Source: Pseudomonadota bacterium (GTDB taxonomy: Bacteria; Myxococcota_A; UBA796; SXON01). Taken from it: a stretch of 64,000 nucleotides of DNA. The notes beneath the pieces were generated by a model that saw only the letters and a list, made by a program, of their open reading frames with translations, searched no databases and had not been told where the DNA came from. Below, piece by piece: positions 43,061-52,372 of the stretch. Position numbers and translations under genes: made by a program. The stretch lies in NCBI GenBank assembly GCA_030685065.1, contig JAUXQH010000115.1:88396-152395 (forward strand), in the 5' to 3' direction. Each line of letters starts with the position of its first letter. Position 1 is the stretch's first letter.

Positions 43061-43356
43061 CAGGCGGACTCGGTCGACGCCCCGGGCACGCGCCCGAGCC
43101 AACGGGCGATGATCGGGGTGACCAGGAGCGCCAACGCGATGCGCGGGAGCTGCATGGCCTTGTAGAGCGCGTAGGCCCCGATGAACGTGGTGCCGTCAGC
43201 CGGCAGGTAGCTGAGAATCCAGGCGGGGAGCAGCTCCTGCAGCCCGGCGCGCAGGAGCACGAAGGCGACGCCGAACGTCACCACGCACAGCACGACGTAG
43301 ACGGCGATGCCGAGCCGGCCGTAGAGGTCCATCAGGTTCTTCATCTTCGCCTTCAT
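43060..43356 (-). CDS. DUF1279/FAM210-like membrane protein
   Basis: GGAGG seven bases before the ATG at 43356, which overlaps the DsbD stop (ATGA); 98 residues. MKNLMDLYGRLGIAVYVVLC at the N-terminus and a following hydrophobic helix match the DUF1279 pattern (a lone polar helix, then a membrane segment). A second weak hydrophobic stretch follows (LPRIALALLVTPIIARWLG). Function unknown; eukaryotic relatives sit in mitochondria. Placed between the DsbD-type reductase and a lipoprotein. Confidence 0.7.
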   Translation of the reverse strand: MKAKMKNLMDLYGRLGIAVYVVLCVVTFGVAFVLLRAGLQELLPAWILSYLPADGTTFIGAYALYKAMQLPRIALALLVTPIIARWLGRVPGASTESA

Positions 43357-45539
43357 CCCTTCGCCTCCAACGCCGCCTGCATCTCCTTCACGAAGTCCTC
43401 CGCCTCGACGAACCCCACCGTACCACCCAACCGCCGCCCGTCGGGCATCACGAACACGACCGTCGGCAGGCCGGTGACGCCGTACTTCTTCTGGACGGCG
43501 TCCACGACGGGATCTCCGCTCTTGGTACAATCCAGCATCGCGGGGACGAACCCCTCCGCCGCCGCGATGACGCGGGGATCGGTGTAGGTGAACCGCTCCA
43601 TCTCGTGGCAGGCGGCGCACCACTCTGCCGTGAAATCGATCATCACGGGCTTCCCCGTGGCCTTCGCGAGCTCCAGCGCCTCAGCCTCCGTGCGGATCCA
43701 GGCGATGCCCGGCTGGGCCTGGGCCGCGCCGCCACCACCTGCCGCCGCGAGAGAAACCGCGGGGAGGATGAAACCGTCCTTCACCAGCGTGCCGAGGAGC
43801 AGGTACGCGCCGACGAGCCCCGCGACGATGCCGTAGAGGCGGCGGAGCGAGACGGTGAAGGGGCCCTCGCCGTCATCGGGGTTGGGCCAGCCGAAGACCG
43901 CGGTGACGAGGAGCACGGCGGCGGTCGACAGCGCGGTCACGGTCGGGGAGAGGTGGGCGGCGGAGAAGTAGATCGCGCCGAGCCACAACACGATGCCGAA
44001 GCCCTTCTTGACCGTGACCATCCAGGCGCCGCGGGCCGGGAGCCAGCCGCTCGCCGCGCCGGTGACGAGGAAGATCATCCCCATGCCGAGCGAGAACGCG
44101 AACATGAGCGCCGCGCCGAGCGGAAGGTCCCCTTCGGTGCCGATGAGGGCGAGGATGCTGGCGACCACGGGGCCCGAGCACGGCCCGGCGAGGATCGCGC
44201 CGATGACGCCGAGGCCGAGCGCGCCGCCGTACCCGCCGCCGGCCTTGCCCTGGAGGCGGCTGGCGAGGAAGCTCGGCACGCCCACGTCGAAGAAGCCGAA
44301 CATCGAGACGCCCATCACCACGAAGAACCCGGCGATGGAGAAGACGATCAGCGGCGACTGGAGCCAGCTCCCGAACAGCATGCCGGTCACGCCGGCCGAC
44401 ACGCCGAGCGCCGTGTAGACCGCCGCGAGTCCGAGCACGTAGGTGGCGGAGAGAGAGAACGCCTTCACCCGGCTCCCCGCGCCCTTGGCGCCGATGAGGC
44501 CCATCGTGATGGGCACCATCGGGAGCACGCAGGGCGTGAAGCTGACGCCGATTCCCGCGAGGAAGCAGAGGAGCACGAGCGCGCCGACCCCCTGGTCACG
44601 CGCGGCGGCGAAGCCCGAGCTGCCACCCGCGGCGGCGGGACGGGCCTCGCCGCCGTTGGACGCCGAAGCGCCCTTGGCCGCGCTCGGATCGATGACCACC
44701 GGCACGTCGATCACCGGGTACATCGGCATCATGCAGAGGGACGCGCCCTTGCACGCCTGGTAGCCGACCTCGACCTTGACCGTGGCGGCGCCGGGGGGGC
44801 CGCTGATGGGGACCACCAGATCGAGATCGTGGACGTAGTCCTCCCGCTCGTTGCCGGGGTCCCCGCTCTTCTCGCCCGCGGGGAGCACGATGTCGCCGAG
44901 CGTGTACCCGGCGGCGTCCACCAGGGTCAACGAGACGAAGGCCTTGTTGATGTGCCAGTCACCCAAAAGATCGACCGCGACGCGCACCTCGTTCGGGGCG
45001 CCGGCCTTCCCCGTGAGGAGCACGGCTGCCTCGCCGACGGGAGCCGCGGGAGCCGCGCCGGCGGGCTCGACCGCGCCCGTGGCGCTCGGGGCGACGGGCG
45101 GGCCCGCGACCGTGACGACCGCGGTGTAGTCCTCCTCGAAGGGCATGTAGCAGAGCGCCTTCTTGCAGCCCTGGTACCGCGCGTGCAGCGCGACGGTGTG
45201 CTTGCCCGGAGTGGCGGGGGCCGTCACCGACAGATCGACGTACACGTCGGACTCGTAGGTTTCCCGCTTGGTGCCCGGCGTGCCGGGGTCATCCTTCATC
45301 AGGCCGGTCGGGTACGACGGCGCGCCCAGCGTGAGCCCGCCCGGGTCGGTGACCGCCACGTCCACCCAGTCCCGGTAGGTGTGGAACCCCTCCGGGACGG
45401 CGAAGATCACGCGGAGGGTGCCGGTACCGCCCGGCGCGACGGTTACGTCGGCGACCTCGATGCGGTAGGGGCTGTCGGCCGGGGCCGCGCTCGCGGCTCC
45501 GACGAGGAAACAGAGGAGCTGAAGGAAGGACGCGAGCAC
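43353..45539 (-). CDS. dsbD: thiol:disulfide interchange protein DsbD-type, duplicated N-terminal domain
   Basis: The GTG at 45539 gives a 728-residue protein with a signal peptide (FLQLLCFLVGAASA-A). Two tandem copies of the periplasmic DsbD-alpha-like domain follow: one ends with CKKALCYMPFEEDY, the other with CKGASLCMMPMYPVID. The eight-helix transmembrane part has the Cys pair in FTPCVLPMVPITMG and AGPCSGPVVAS. The C-terminal thioredoxin domain has TAEWCAACHEME. It passes electrons from cytoplasmic thioredoxin across the membrane to periplasmic partners. The ordinary layout has one N-domain; here there are two. Divergent from the glycosyltransferase gene; a much longer frame upstream crosses it and is not coding. 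Confidence 0.92.
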   Translation of the reverse strand: MLASFLQLLCFLVGAASAAPADSPYRIEVADVTVAPGGTGTLRVIFAVPEGFHTYRDWVDVAVTDPGGLTLGAPSYPTGLMKDDPGTPGTKRETYESDVYVDLSVTAPATPGKHTVALHARYQGCKKALCYMPFEEDYTAVVTVAGPPVAPSATGAVEPAGAAPAAPVGEAAVLLTGKAGAPNEVRVAVDLLGDWHINKAFVSLTLVDAAGYTLGDIVLPAGEKSGDPGNEREDYVHDLDLVVPISGPPGAATVKVEVGYQACKGASLCMMPMYPVIDVPVVIDPSAAKGASASNGGEARPAAAGGSSGFAAARDQGVGALVLLCFLAGIGVSFTPCVLPMVPITMGLIGAKGAGSRVKAFSLSATYVLGLAAVYTALGVSAGVTGMLFGSWLQSPLIVFSIAGFFVVMGVSMFGFFDVGVPSFLASRLQGKAGGGYGGALGLGVIGAILAGPCSGPVVASILALIGTEGDLPLGAALMFAFSLGMGMIFLVTGAASGWLPARGAWMVTVKKGFGIVLWLGAIYFSAAHLSPTVTALSTAAVLLVTAVFGWPNPDDGEGPFTVSLRRLYGIVAGLVGAYLLLGTLVKDGFILPAVSLAAAGGGGAAQAQPGIAWIRTEAEALELAKATGKPVMIDFTAEWCAACHEMERFTYTDPRVIAAAEGFVPAMLDCTKSGDPVVDAVQKKYGVTGLPTVVFVMPDGRRLGGTVGFVEAEDFVKEMQAALEAKG

Positions 45540-45632
45540 GGCAGCACCCTTGCCGCTGGACAAGCGCGGCGCGACGGCCAGCCCCCTATCGTACCGAGGG
45601 GCATCCGTCCGGAGGGTGTCCCCGAGAACGGA

Positions 45633-46352
45633 GTGCTCGATCGGCATCCCCCTCCCCCTCCCGCACGAATTAGCAAGCCGCGCTTGCGCACCGCCCTCCT
45701 CATCCCCGTGCTCGACGAAGAGCTGGCCCTCCCGGTCGTGCTCGCCGAATTGCCCTCCGACCACCGGGTGATCGTGTGCGACAACGGCTCCACCGACCGC
45801 AGCGTCGCCATCGCCCGGGAGCTGGGGGCCGAGGTCGTGTGCGAACCGAAACGCGGCTACGGCGGCGCGGTGCTCGCCGGCATCGCGCTGCTGGCGGCCG
45901 ATCCCCCGGACGTCGTCGTGGTCCTCGACGGAGATCACTCCATCTGGGTCGAAGATCTCGCGGCGATCCTCGCCCCGCTGCGCGAGGGCCGCGCGGACCT
46001 CGTCATCGGGGAGCGCCTCACCCTGGGTGACCGCGATTCGCTCACCGCCCCGCAGCGGTTCGGCAATCGGCTCGCCACCGCGATCATCCACGCGCAGACC
46101 GGCCATCGCTACCGCGACATGGGGCCGCTCCGCGGCATCCGCTGGGGCGCGCTGATGGATCTCGACATGGGCGACCCGACCTGGGGCTGGAACGTCGAGA
46201 TGCAGCTCAAGGCCCTGCGTTCGGGGGTGCGCGTGCTCGAGGTGCCCGTGCGCTACCGGGCGCGCATCGGGACCAGCAAGATCAGCGGGACGGTCGGCGG
46301 CGTGGCGCGCGCGGGCGCCCGGATCCTCTGGGCCTGCTGGAAGTACCGATGA
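45633..46352 (+). CDS. family 2 glycosyltransferase
   Basis: A GTG at 45633 gives 239 residues; a TTG at 45684 (222 residues) would start nearer the domain, and ribosome sites are weak for both. GT-A signatures: TALLIPVLDEELALP, VIVCDNGSTDRSVAIA, VLDGDHS (DXD-like metal site), and a C-terminal GWNVEMQLKAL. This is the dolichyl-phosphate mannose synthase-like group. No membrane segments are present. It overlaps the DUF2064 gene (ATGA), so the pair acts together on a nucleotide sugar or lipid-linked sugar (inference). Confidence 0.88.
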   Translation: MLDRHPPPPPARISKPRLRTALLIPVLDEELALPVVLAELPSDHRVIVCDNGSTDRSVAIARELGAEVVCEPKRGYGGAVLAGIALLAADPPDVVVVLDGDHSIWVEDLAAILAPLREGRADLVIGERLTLGDRDSLTAPQRFGNRLATAIIHAQTGHRYRDMGPLRGIRWGALMDLDMGDPTWGWNVEMQLKALRSGVRVLEVPVRYRARIGTSKISGTVGGVARAGARILWACWKYR

Positions 46353-47017
46353 CCCTCCCGCCGCCCCCCACCGTCGTCGTCATCGCCCGCGTGCCCGCCC
46401 CCGGCCTCGCCAAGACCCGCCTCATCCCGGCCCTCGGCGCGGGCGGCGCCGCCGCGCTGTGCCGCGCGATGACCGCGGACGTGCTGGCCCTCGTGCGCGC
46501 GAGCGCGCTCCCCTACCGGGTGGCGTGGGGCGGGGATCGCGACGACGCCTGGGCGACCGGGCTGGGGGCTCCTTCCGAAGCCCAGGCCGAGGGCGACCTG
46601 GGCGTGAGGCTGGCGCATGCCCTGCGTGAGGGGGGGATCGCGATCGGCACCGATGCCCCCACGCTGCCGGTCGCGCTCCTCACGGCCGCGGCGGCCGCCC
46701 TCCACCATCACGACGTCGTCTTCGTCCCCGCGTTCGATGGCGGCTACGCGCTCATCGGCGTGCGGGATCCCGCCGTGGCGGGCCCGGGCGGGATCTTCGA
46801 CGACATCCCGTGGTCCTCCGCGGATACATACGCGGCCTCGATCGAACGCGCGCGGGCGCTCGGCCTCCGCCACGCGTCGCTCGGATTCTGGTACGACATC
46901 GACGAGCCCCGCGACCTGGCCTTCCTCCAGGCCCAGCTCCGCGTGTTGCCGCCCCACGTCGCCGCCCATACCCGTGCCTTCCTCCAGGAACACCCCCATG
47001 CCCCTCCTCACCGGTGA
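46349..47017 (+). CDS. TIGR04282/DUF2064 glycosyltransferase-like protein
   Basis: The ATG overlaps the GT2 stop (ATGA), 222 residues. It matches the family of small nucleotidyl/sugar transferase-like proteins often paired with GT2 enzymes: VVVIARVPAPGLAKTRLIPALG at the N-terminus, GTDAPTLPVALL and VFVPAFDGGYALIGVR with the DGGY loop, and a C-terminal WYDIDEPRDL. It lacks a close experimental relative. Its gene overlaps mpl by 20 bp, so three genes form one run. Confidence 0.85.
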   Translation: MTLPPPPTVVVIARVPAPGLAKTRLIPALGAGGAAALCRAMTADVLALVRASALPYRVAWGGDRDDAWATGLGAPSEAQAEGDLGVRLAHALREGGIAIGTDAPTLPVALLTAAAAALHHHDVVFVPAFDGGYALIGVRDPAVAGPGGIFDDIPWSSADTYAASIERARALGLRHASLGFWYDIDEPRDLAFLQAQLRVLPPHVAAHTRAFLQEHPHAPPHR

Positions 47018-48455
47018 CATCCCCACCCCGCTCCGCACGGTCCACGTCATGGGGATCGGCGGCACCGCCATGGCCGCGCTCGCGGGCATGCTGGCGGACG
47101 CGGGCTACGTCGTCACCGGCTCGGACACCGGCGTCTACCCGCCGATGAGCGACTACCTCGCCTCGCTCGGCATCGAGGTCATGCTCGGCTACAACGCCAA
47201 GAACCTCGATCACAAGCCCGACCTGGTCGTCGTCGGCAACGTCATCCGCGCCGACTACGAGGAGGCCAAGGCGCTCCTCGCGTCCGATCTGCTCTATTGC
47301 TCGTTTCCCCAGCTGCTCGGCTCGATGTTCCTCTTGAATCGCCGGAGCATCGTCGTGGCGGGCACCCACGGCAAGACGACGACCACGGCGCTGATCGCCT
47401 GGCTGCTCGAAGCCGCCGGCAAGGCCCCGGGGTTCCTGGTCGGCGGACGCATGAAGAACTTCGACCGCACCGCGCGCACCGGCACGGGGGAGTGCTTCGC
47501 GATCGAGGGCGACGAGTACGACACCGCCTTCTTCGACAAGGGCCCCAAGTTCCTGCACTACCGGCCCCGCACCGCGCTGATCACCAGCGTGGAGTTCGAC
47601 CACGCCGACATCTACCGGGATCTGGACCACGTGAAGGAGAGCTTCCGGAAGCTCGTGGCGATCGTGCCGCCCCCGACTCCGGACGACGAGGAGGGCGGCT
47701 GCATCGTCGCCCGGTGGGACCACGACGACGTGCGCGACGTGTGCGGCGAGGCGGCGTGCGAGGTGCGCAAGTACGGCGTCGGGCAGCAGTGGGACGGCCG
47801 GATCGACGGCGTCGACACCGAGCGCGGCATGATGACCTTCACGGTCCTGCGGGACGGCAACCCCTGGGGCCGCTTCGAGAGCGGGCTGGTGGGCGAGCAC
47901 AACCTCTACAACCAGGTCGCCGCCGTGGCCGCGCTCGAGCGCGAGGGCCTCACCCCCGAGGCGCTCGCCCTCGGCTTCGCGAGCTTCGGGGGCGTCAAGC
48001 GCCGTCAGGAGGTCATCGGCGAGCCGCGCCGGATCACGGTCCTGGACGACTTCGCCCACCACCCGACCGCGGTGAAGGTCACGCTCGAAGCGCTCAGGCT
48101 CCGCTACGGAAAGCGCCGGTTGTGGGCGATCTTCGAGCCCCGGAGCGCCACGTCGCGCCGGGCGGTGTTCCAGGAGGCCTACGCGGGCGCGTTCGACGCC
48201 GCGGATGTCGTCGTGATCGCGCATCCGCACGACCAGTCCCGCATCCCGGAGGACGAGCGCTTCGACAGCGCGCGCCTCGTGGAGAAGCTCCGCGGCCGCG
48301 GCCTCGAGGCCTTCCACTACGAACACGTCGAGGAGATCGTGGCCGTCACCGCCGCGAACGCCCTCCCGTGGGACGTGCTGGCGGTGCTGTCGAACGGCGG
48401 GTTCGGCGGGCTGCACGCGAAGCTGCTGGCGGCCCTGACCCCCGCGGCGAGCTAG
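46998..48455 (+). CDS. mpl: UDP-N-acetylmuramate:tripeptide ligase (murein recycling)
   Basis: AGGA eight bases before the ATG at 46998, 485 residues. Mpl joins the recycled L-Ala-D-Glu-meso-DAP tripeptide to UDP-MurNAc. Mur ligase motifs: VHVMGIGGTAMAALAGML (UDP-binding), VVAGTHGKTTTTALIA (P-loop), ITSVEFDHADIYRD, and DDFAHHPTAVKVTL, then FEPRSATSRR. The order and length match Mpl rather than MurC. Its presence implies meso-DAP peptidoglycan and an active recycling pathway in a Gram-negative cell. Confidence 0.95.
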   Translation: MPLLTGDIPTPLRTVHVMGIGGTAMAALAGMLADAGYVVTGSDTGVYPPMSDYLASLGIEVMLGYNAKNLDHKPDLVVVGNVIRADYEEAKALLASDLLYCSFPQLLGSMFLLNRRSIVVAGTHGKTTTTALIAWLLEAAGKAPGFLVGGRMKNFDRTARTGTGECFAIEGDEYDTAFFDKGPKFLHYRPRTALITSVEFDHADIYRDLDHVKESFRKLVAIVPPPTPDDEEGGCIVARWDHDDVRDVCGEAACEVRKYGVGQQWDGRIDGVDTERGMMTFTVLRDGNPWGRFESGLVGEHNLYNQVAAVAALEREGLTPEALALGFASFGGVKRRQEVIGEPRRITVLDDFAHHPTAVKVTLEALRLRYGKRRLWAIFEPRSATSRRAVFQEAYAGAFDAADVVVIAHPHDQSRIPEDERFDSARLVEKLRGRGLEAFHYEHVEEIVAVTAANALPWDVLAVLSNGGFGGLHAKLLAALTPAAS

Positions 48456-48472
48456 CCGCCTTTCTCGGCGAG

Positions 48473-49261
48473 CTATCCCCCGTTCTCCAGCATCCAGGCG
48501 TCGTGTGCCTTGAAGATGTCGTCGATCCCGACCAGCTGCACGCTCTCGACCGTGTCCTCGCTCGGCTGCACGGCGAACTCGGACTCCGACCACACCGCCA
48601 TCATCCGGAGGGTGGTGTCACCCTCACGCGGGATCCAGATCTCGAACGTGTAGGACTGCCAGATGGTGGTGCCGCCGTCCTCCCCGAAGCCGGACTCGGG
48701 CATCCACGAGCGGGCCGCCAGCGCGAACCGACCGTCCCCGAGGTCCGCCCAGCGGTAGTCCTTGTCGAGCCGGTAGGTCACGTCCATCAGGAAGTTGGTC
48801 TTGTTCACGTCGTTCGTCGTGCGGAGGAACACGCACGCGTGCTCGGCCCAACAATCCTCCCCGTCCGTGATGGTGCGGGCGTACAGATCCGGGGAGTTCG
48901 GCTCCATCGGAGAGAGGTCGTCGCGCATCGCGACCGCCACGTGGCTCGCGATCAGGAAGTCGGAGGTGCGCGCGAGGGCGACGGGCGGAACCGCCAGGGC
49001 GGGATCGCGGTCGGGGTGCGTGAGGCCCGTGACCTCCTCCCCCGTGAGCACCTCGAGCGAGAGCGAACGATCCGCGGAGACATCCGAGCCCATGTCGAGC
49101 GAGCTGTCGATCTCGGACTCGAGCGCGAGGATCGGCGCGGCGAGGGCGTCCTCCTCGGGGTCGTCGAAGTGCTCGAGGCCATACCGCGCGGCGTCGGAGA
49201 ACTCGGGAGCGGCCTCTTGGGGCACGGTGCAGGCGAGGAGCGCGAGCGGGAGGAGGATCAT
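48473..49261 (-). CDS. hypothetical lipoprotein
   Basis: The ATG at 49261 overlaps the previous stop (ATGA) and gives 262 residues: MILLPLALLAC is a minimal signal with lipobox LALLAC. The mature protein is acidic, with no domain recognised; a C-terminal EIWIPREGDTTLRMMAVWSE has alternating hydrophobics. It is downstream of an outer-membrane-like gene on the same transcript, so a shared envelope role is likely. Longer frames start in the neighbour and are rejected. Confidence 0.7.
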   Translation of the reverse strand: MILLPLALLACTVPQEAAPEFSDAARYGLEHFDDPEEDALAAPILALESEIDSSLDMGSDVSADRSLSLEVLTGEEVTGLTHPDRDPALAVPPVALARTSDFLIASHVAVAMRDDLSPMEPNSPDLYARTITDGEDCWAEHACVFLRTTNDVNKTNFLMDVTYRLDKDYRWADLGDGRFALAARSWMPESGFGEDGGTTIWQSYTFEIWIPREGDTTLRMMAVWSESEFAVQPSEDTVESVQLVGIDDIFKAHDAWMLENGG

Positions 49262-50183
49262 TCCGACAGGATACCGCCGCTTTCGGGATCCGTGGGGTCT
49301 GGACGGAGATCGAAGCTCCACGACACGCCGACCGTGCCGAGGAACCGCTGCACCGCGCTTCCCTCGTCCGCGTCGTGGTGGCCGGACCAGGTGAACGCGG
49401 TGACGCGCGCCTGCGCCTGGAGCACCAGCGCGTCCGAGAGGCTGTACGCGCCGGTGAGGCCGCCCACCACCGTCGCGCGGCTCCCGTAGGGGGTCCCGCG
49501 CCAGGACTCCGGCCCCTCGAAGCTGCCCTCGAGGGTGCCGAGGAGCTGGAGCGGCGGGATCGGCCGCCAGGACGGCCCCACGCCACCGGTGACCGAGGCG
49601 CCCGGCCGATACCCCTTGGTGTTGGCGTACAGCGGCAGGCGCCCGCTCACCCACGCGGTGGCACCCCACCGCGCGCCCAGGAGCATCCCGTCCACGCTCG
49701 CGGTCGGCACGAACGTCCCCGAGCCGAGCTGCATGTGTTGGTGTGTCAGGCCCTGCTCGGTGAGCGCGTAGGGGTCTTCCTCGGTCGCTCCGATGGGGAG
49801 GGACGTCCCGAGCCCGAGGCCCACGATCGCGTGGTCACCTGCGTGCAGGTACTTCCGCGCGAAGAGCGTTCCGTCCGTGGGCCCGGCCAACGTCTCGGTG
49901 CGGTGATGGATGTCGGCGTAGGGCGGGTCGAACGGAGCGCCGTCGGCTGTCTCGTAGTCGACGACGATGCTCCGCAGATCGATGGGGAGCGCCACGGAGG
50001 CCTGCCACCCCGCGCCGAGCCCGATGTTCAGCGTCGGATCGAGGCGGAACCACGCGATGTGTTGGTCGTGCCAGTGCTCGGGGATGTCCTCCACGGCGCA
50101 CAGCAACGGGGCGACCTCCGGGCACAGGGCGACATGCCGGATGCGCACGGAGGTGCCGGTGACCATCGCGTCGAGGCGAAGCT

Positions 50184-50203
50184 CCCCTGGCTCGAGCCAG
50201 GGG
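50184..50203. repeat. perfect 20-bp palindrome
   Basis: CCCCTGGCTCGAGCCAGGGG is its own reverse complement. It lies 18 bp upstream of the ATG at 50166, in the part of the gene that follows the two TGA codons. RNA would form a stable hairpin near the internal start. Confidence 0.9.
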
Positions 50204-50212
50204 TTGATGCGT

Positions 50213-50233
50213 GAACCTCCAGCCTGGAGGTTC
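50213..50233. repeat. perfect 21-bp inverted repeat
   Basis: GAACCTCCAG, one central base, CTGGAGGTTC. It sits 9 bp from the other palindrome and 8 bp after the second in-frame TGA in transcription order. Together they would give two successive hairpins in the minus-strand RNA, without a U-run. Confidence 0.9.
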
Positions 50234-50330
50234 GGGTTGCTTCAACCGGGTCAAGCGAAGGCGGGTGACACCCCGAGCAGGAGATGGAGCGCGGAGACCC
50301 AGAGCACGGCGTGCGCGACCTTGACGACGG

Positions 50331-51032
50331 TCACCGCGGCTTCCGGTCGCGCTGCTGATCGCGCTTCTGATCGATGGAGCCGAGGAGCGCGTCGAGATCG
50401 CTGCCCTTGAACAGCTGCTTCCCGGTCGGGCCGTACACGAGGAAGTACGGCAGGCCCTCAGCCCATTGGAGGTGCTGCTTCACGATCGGGTGCGCGAACG
50501 AGCCCTGGGCGTCGGCGCCCTCGAGCATCACCGTGCGCACCGCGGTGTCCGGGTGGGCGCGGAGGTAGACCGCGAGCCGCTCGGCGGCGGTGTAGCAGGG
50601 CGCGCACCAGGCGGCGCCGAAGTCGACGATGGTGAACTTGTCGGGGGCGAGCGCGGCGGCGAGATCGACCGCCTCGCCGCGGGATACCAGCTTCACGTCC
50701 AGCCCGGCGGCGTTGGCCCAGGGATCCGCTCGCTGCGCGGCGGGCTGCGGGACGAGCCCCGGCGGACAGGCCTCCACCGCCTCGACCTTCGTGGCCGCGT
50801 AGCCCTGCGCGGTGAGCGCCGTGTCGATCGCGGCGCGATCGACGGGCCCGGACAGCGCGACACAGGCGGCGCCTCGATCGTGGACGGCCACGGCCGCGGA
50901 GACGAACGGAAGCGCGTCGAGCGCGGCGGCGACCTTCCCGGCGCAGCACTCGTCGTCCATGCCGGTGACCTGTACGAGCGCGAAGCCCGCGGGGTCTGCC
51001 GCGAGAGAGATGGCGGTGAGCAGGTGAAGCAT
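50331..51032 (-). CDS. thioredoxin-like protein with N-terminal HMA-like domain
   Basis: ATG at 51032, 233 residues with a short signal peptide. Residues about 18-85 resemble a heavy-metal-associated domain, but the usual GMxCxxC is altered to GMDDECC, so metal binding is uncertain. Residues about 115-225 are a thioredoxin fold with FGAAWCAPCYTAAERL (CAPC) and a cis-Pro region EGLPYFLVYGP. Probably a periplasmic thiol-disulfide protein for a metalloprotein or cytochrome maturation step. Its stop overlaps the GTG of the interrupted secreted gene (GTGA). Confidence 0.8.
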   Translation of the reverse strand: MLHLLTAISLAADPAGFALVQVTGMDDECCAGKVAAALDALPFVSAAVAVHDRGAACVALSGPVDRAAIDTALTAQGYAATKVEAVEACPPGLVPQPAAQRADPWANAAGLDVKLVSRGEAVDLAAALAPDKFTIVDFGAAWCAPCYTAAERLAVYLRAHPDTAVRTVMLEGADAQGSFAHPIVKQHLQWAEGLPYFLVYGPTGKQLFKGSDLDALLGSIDQKRDQQRDRKPR

Positions 51033-51057
51033 GGGCGGCTCTAACGCGCCCTCGGAC

Positions 51058-52068
51058 TCAGCCCCCTACCATCACCCCATCCTTGTAGAACGCGAGGTCG
51101 TTGACGTATTTTTCCCACATCGCGTTGTCCATGAGGATGACGACGAGCGTGTTCACCTCGCCCGGGACGGCGTTGGTCAGCGGCCAGCTCCCGCTCTGGT
51201 TGTAGGACAGCTCCCCGAGGATCGCGCCGTTCACGATGACGCGGACGCCGTCGTCGACGGGGCCGGACGAGATGCTGTAGCGCGCGGGGTCGTCGCTCGG
51301 GTCCATCCAGAAGTCACACAGGATGTAGCTGAACGATCCCTCCAGCATGTCGGGCAGCTCGCTCGGCGCGTAGAACGAGAGCGGGCCGGTGACGGGAGTG
51401 GGGCCGCCCGCGCGCGTGATGACGTAGTCGCGCAAGTCCGCGAAGTCGCCCGGCACGTCGGTGCTGGCGGTCATCCCGTTGTTACCGGAGGGCTCGTACC
51501 AGTAGGCGTCGGGGTCACCGTCGTAATCCACCCGATACGCGGCGTTGCTGGTCAGATCGTAGGGGGTGTCGTCGTTGACGATGTACCAGCCGGTCGTGAA
51601 CCCCGTGAAGCGCGCCGCGCCGACCTGGAGGGCGTCCACGCGCGGCTGGACCGGGTCGTTCGAGTCGACCACCAACGTGCCTTGATCCGCGCCCTCGTCG
51701 ATGGGCGTGTACGTGACTTGGGTGACACGGCTCTCGCCCGGCTGGAGGACCCACGGGAGCTGGCCGTTCGTGGCCTCGTCCGCGGAGAACGAGAGCTCGA
51801 CGCTCGCGGTGTCATAGCGAAGCCCGGTCACCTCCAACGCCTTGTGCCCCACGTTGGTCACGGTCACCGACTGGGTGACGGCCTCCCAGGGCACCCCCTC
51901 CCCGAAGTCGTGAAAGGTCGGCTGAACCTCGATGACGGGCGCCGGACTGGGGGTCGCGGGAGGCAGGGGATGCGGCCCCTCCGGGTATGCCGCTCCGGGC
52001 TCCTCCAGCTCGACCTCGAGTTGGTAGTCCGAGCAGGCCGAGAAGACGGACAGGGCCAGGAGCGTCAT
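51058..52068 (-). CDS. lipoprotein with ASH/choice-of-anchor-D-like domain
   Basis: The 336-residue product starts MTLLALSVFSAC (lipobox FSAC). Residues about 47-150 match the ASH/choice-of-anchor-D pattern: IEVQPTFHDFGEGVPWEAVT, VTVTNVGHKALEVTGL and VDSNDPVQP. The rest (TGFTTGWYIVNDDTPYDL ... GVRVIVNGAILGEL) is a beta-sandwich-like domain. Such proteins are frequent in myxobacteria. Located at the start of a leftward group. Confidence 0.82.
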   Translation of the reverse strand: MTLLALSVFSACSDYQLEVELEEPGAAYPEGPHPLPPATPSPAPVIEVQPTFHDFGEGVPWEAVTQSVTVTNVGHKALEVTGLRYDTASVELSFSADEATNGQLPWVLQPGESRVTQVTYTPIDEGADQGTLVVDSNDPVQPRVDALQVGAARFTGFTTGWYIVNDDTPYDLTSNAAYRVDYDGDPDAYWYEPSGNNGMTASTDVPGDFADLRDYVITRAGGPTPVTGPLSFYAPSELPDMLEGSFSYILCDFWMDPSDDPARYSISSGPVDDGVRVIVNGAILGELSYNQSGSWPLTNAVPGEVNTLVVILMDNAMWEKYVNDLAFYKDGVMVGG

Positions 52069-52372
52069 GGAACACCTCGAGTTGGGGTGTCACCATCCTA
52101 CGCTTGGGACGGGCCCAGGACAGCGGCCTGGTGCGGATCGTCGCGTGATGGCGCCCCTCGCGTCCGCACGGTGGGCAGGGCTCCGCGCACCCAATCCAAG
52201 CCCAGACACGACCGGTCGGTTCGGGGCATCGACCCACGCGAAGCCCTCGCCTGTTCCACCCGGGGATCCGCCTACGGCGACGCGCGGGAGGAGCGCACCG
52301 CGGGGGTCACCGACACCTCCGTCACTTTCTGTCGCCGCCCTTACGCAGAGAGGGGCGACCTCGCGCACACGG

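Larger units (their letters stand above)
49258..50334 (-). pseudogene. secreted beta-barrel-like protein gene with two in-frame TGA codons after the signal peptide
   Basis: A GTG at 50334, overlapping the upstream stop (GTGA), opens a 27-codon signal peptide (MTVVKVAHAVLWVSALHLLL then GVSPAFA). It is followed in the same frame by TGA (50251-50253), Pro-Gly and TGA (50242-50244). The frame then continues SNPNLQAGGSRINPWLEPGE into a 302-residue body from the ATG at 50166. The body is rich in alternating residues (e.g. GARWGATAWVSGRLPLYAN) and ends VGVSWSFDL, as in outer-membrane barrels. Either the gene is broken by two stops, or the body is translated separately without export. Two perfect palindromes lie between. 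A sequencing error would need to explain two stops. Confidence 0.6.

Noticed and set aside
43605..45630. Very long plus-strand frame leading into the GT2 gene
   Set aside because: Antisense to dsbD; only the last 240 codons encode the glycosyltransferase.
52067..52372. Possible gene upstream of the ASH lipoprotein
   Set aside because: Only short frames without ribosome site; taken as a promoter region.
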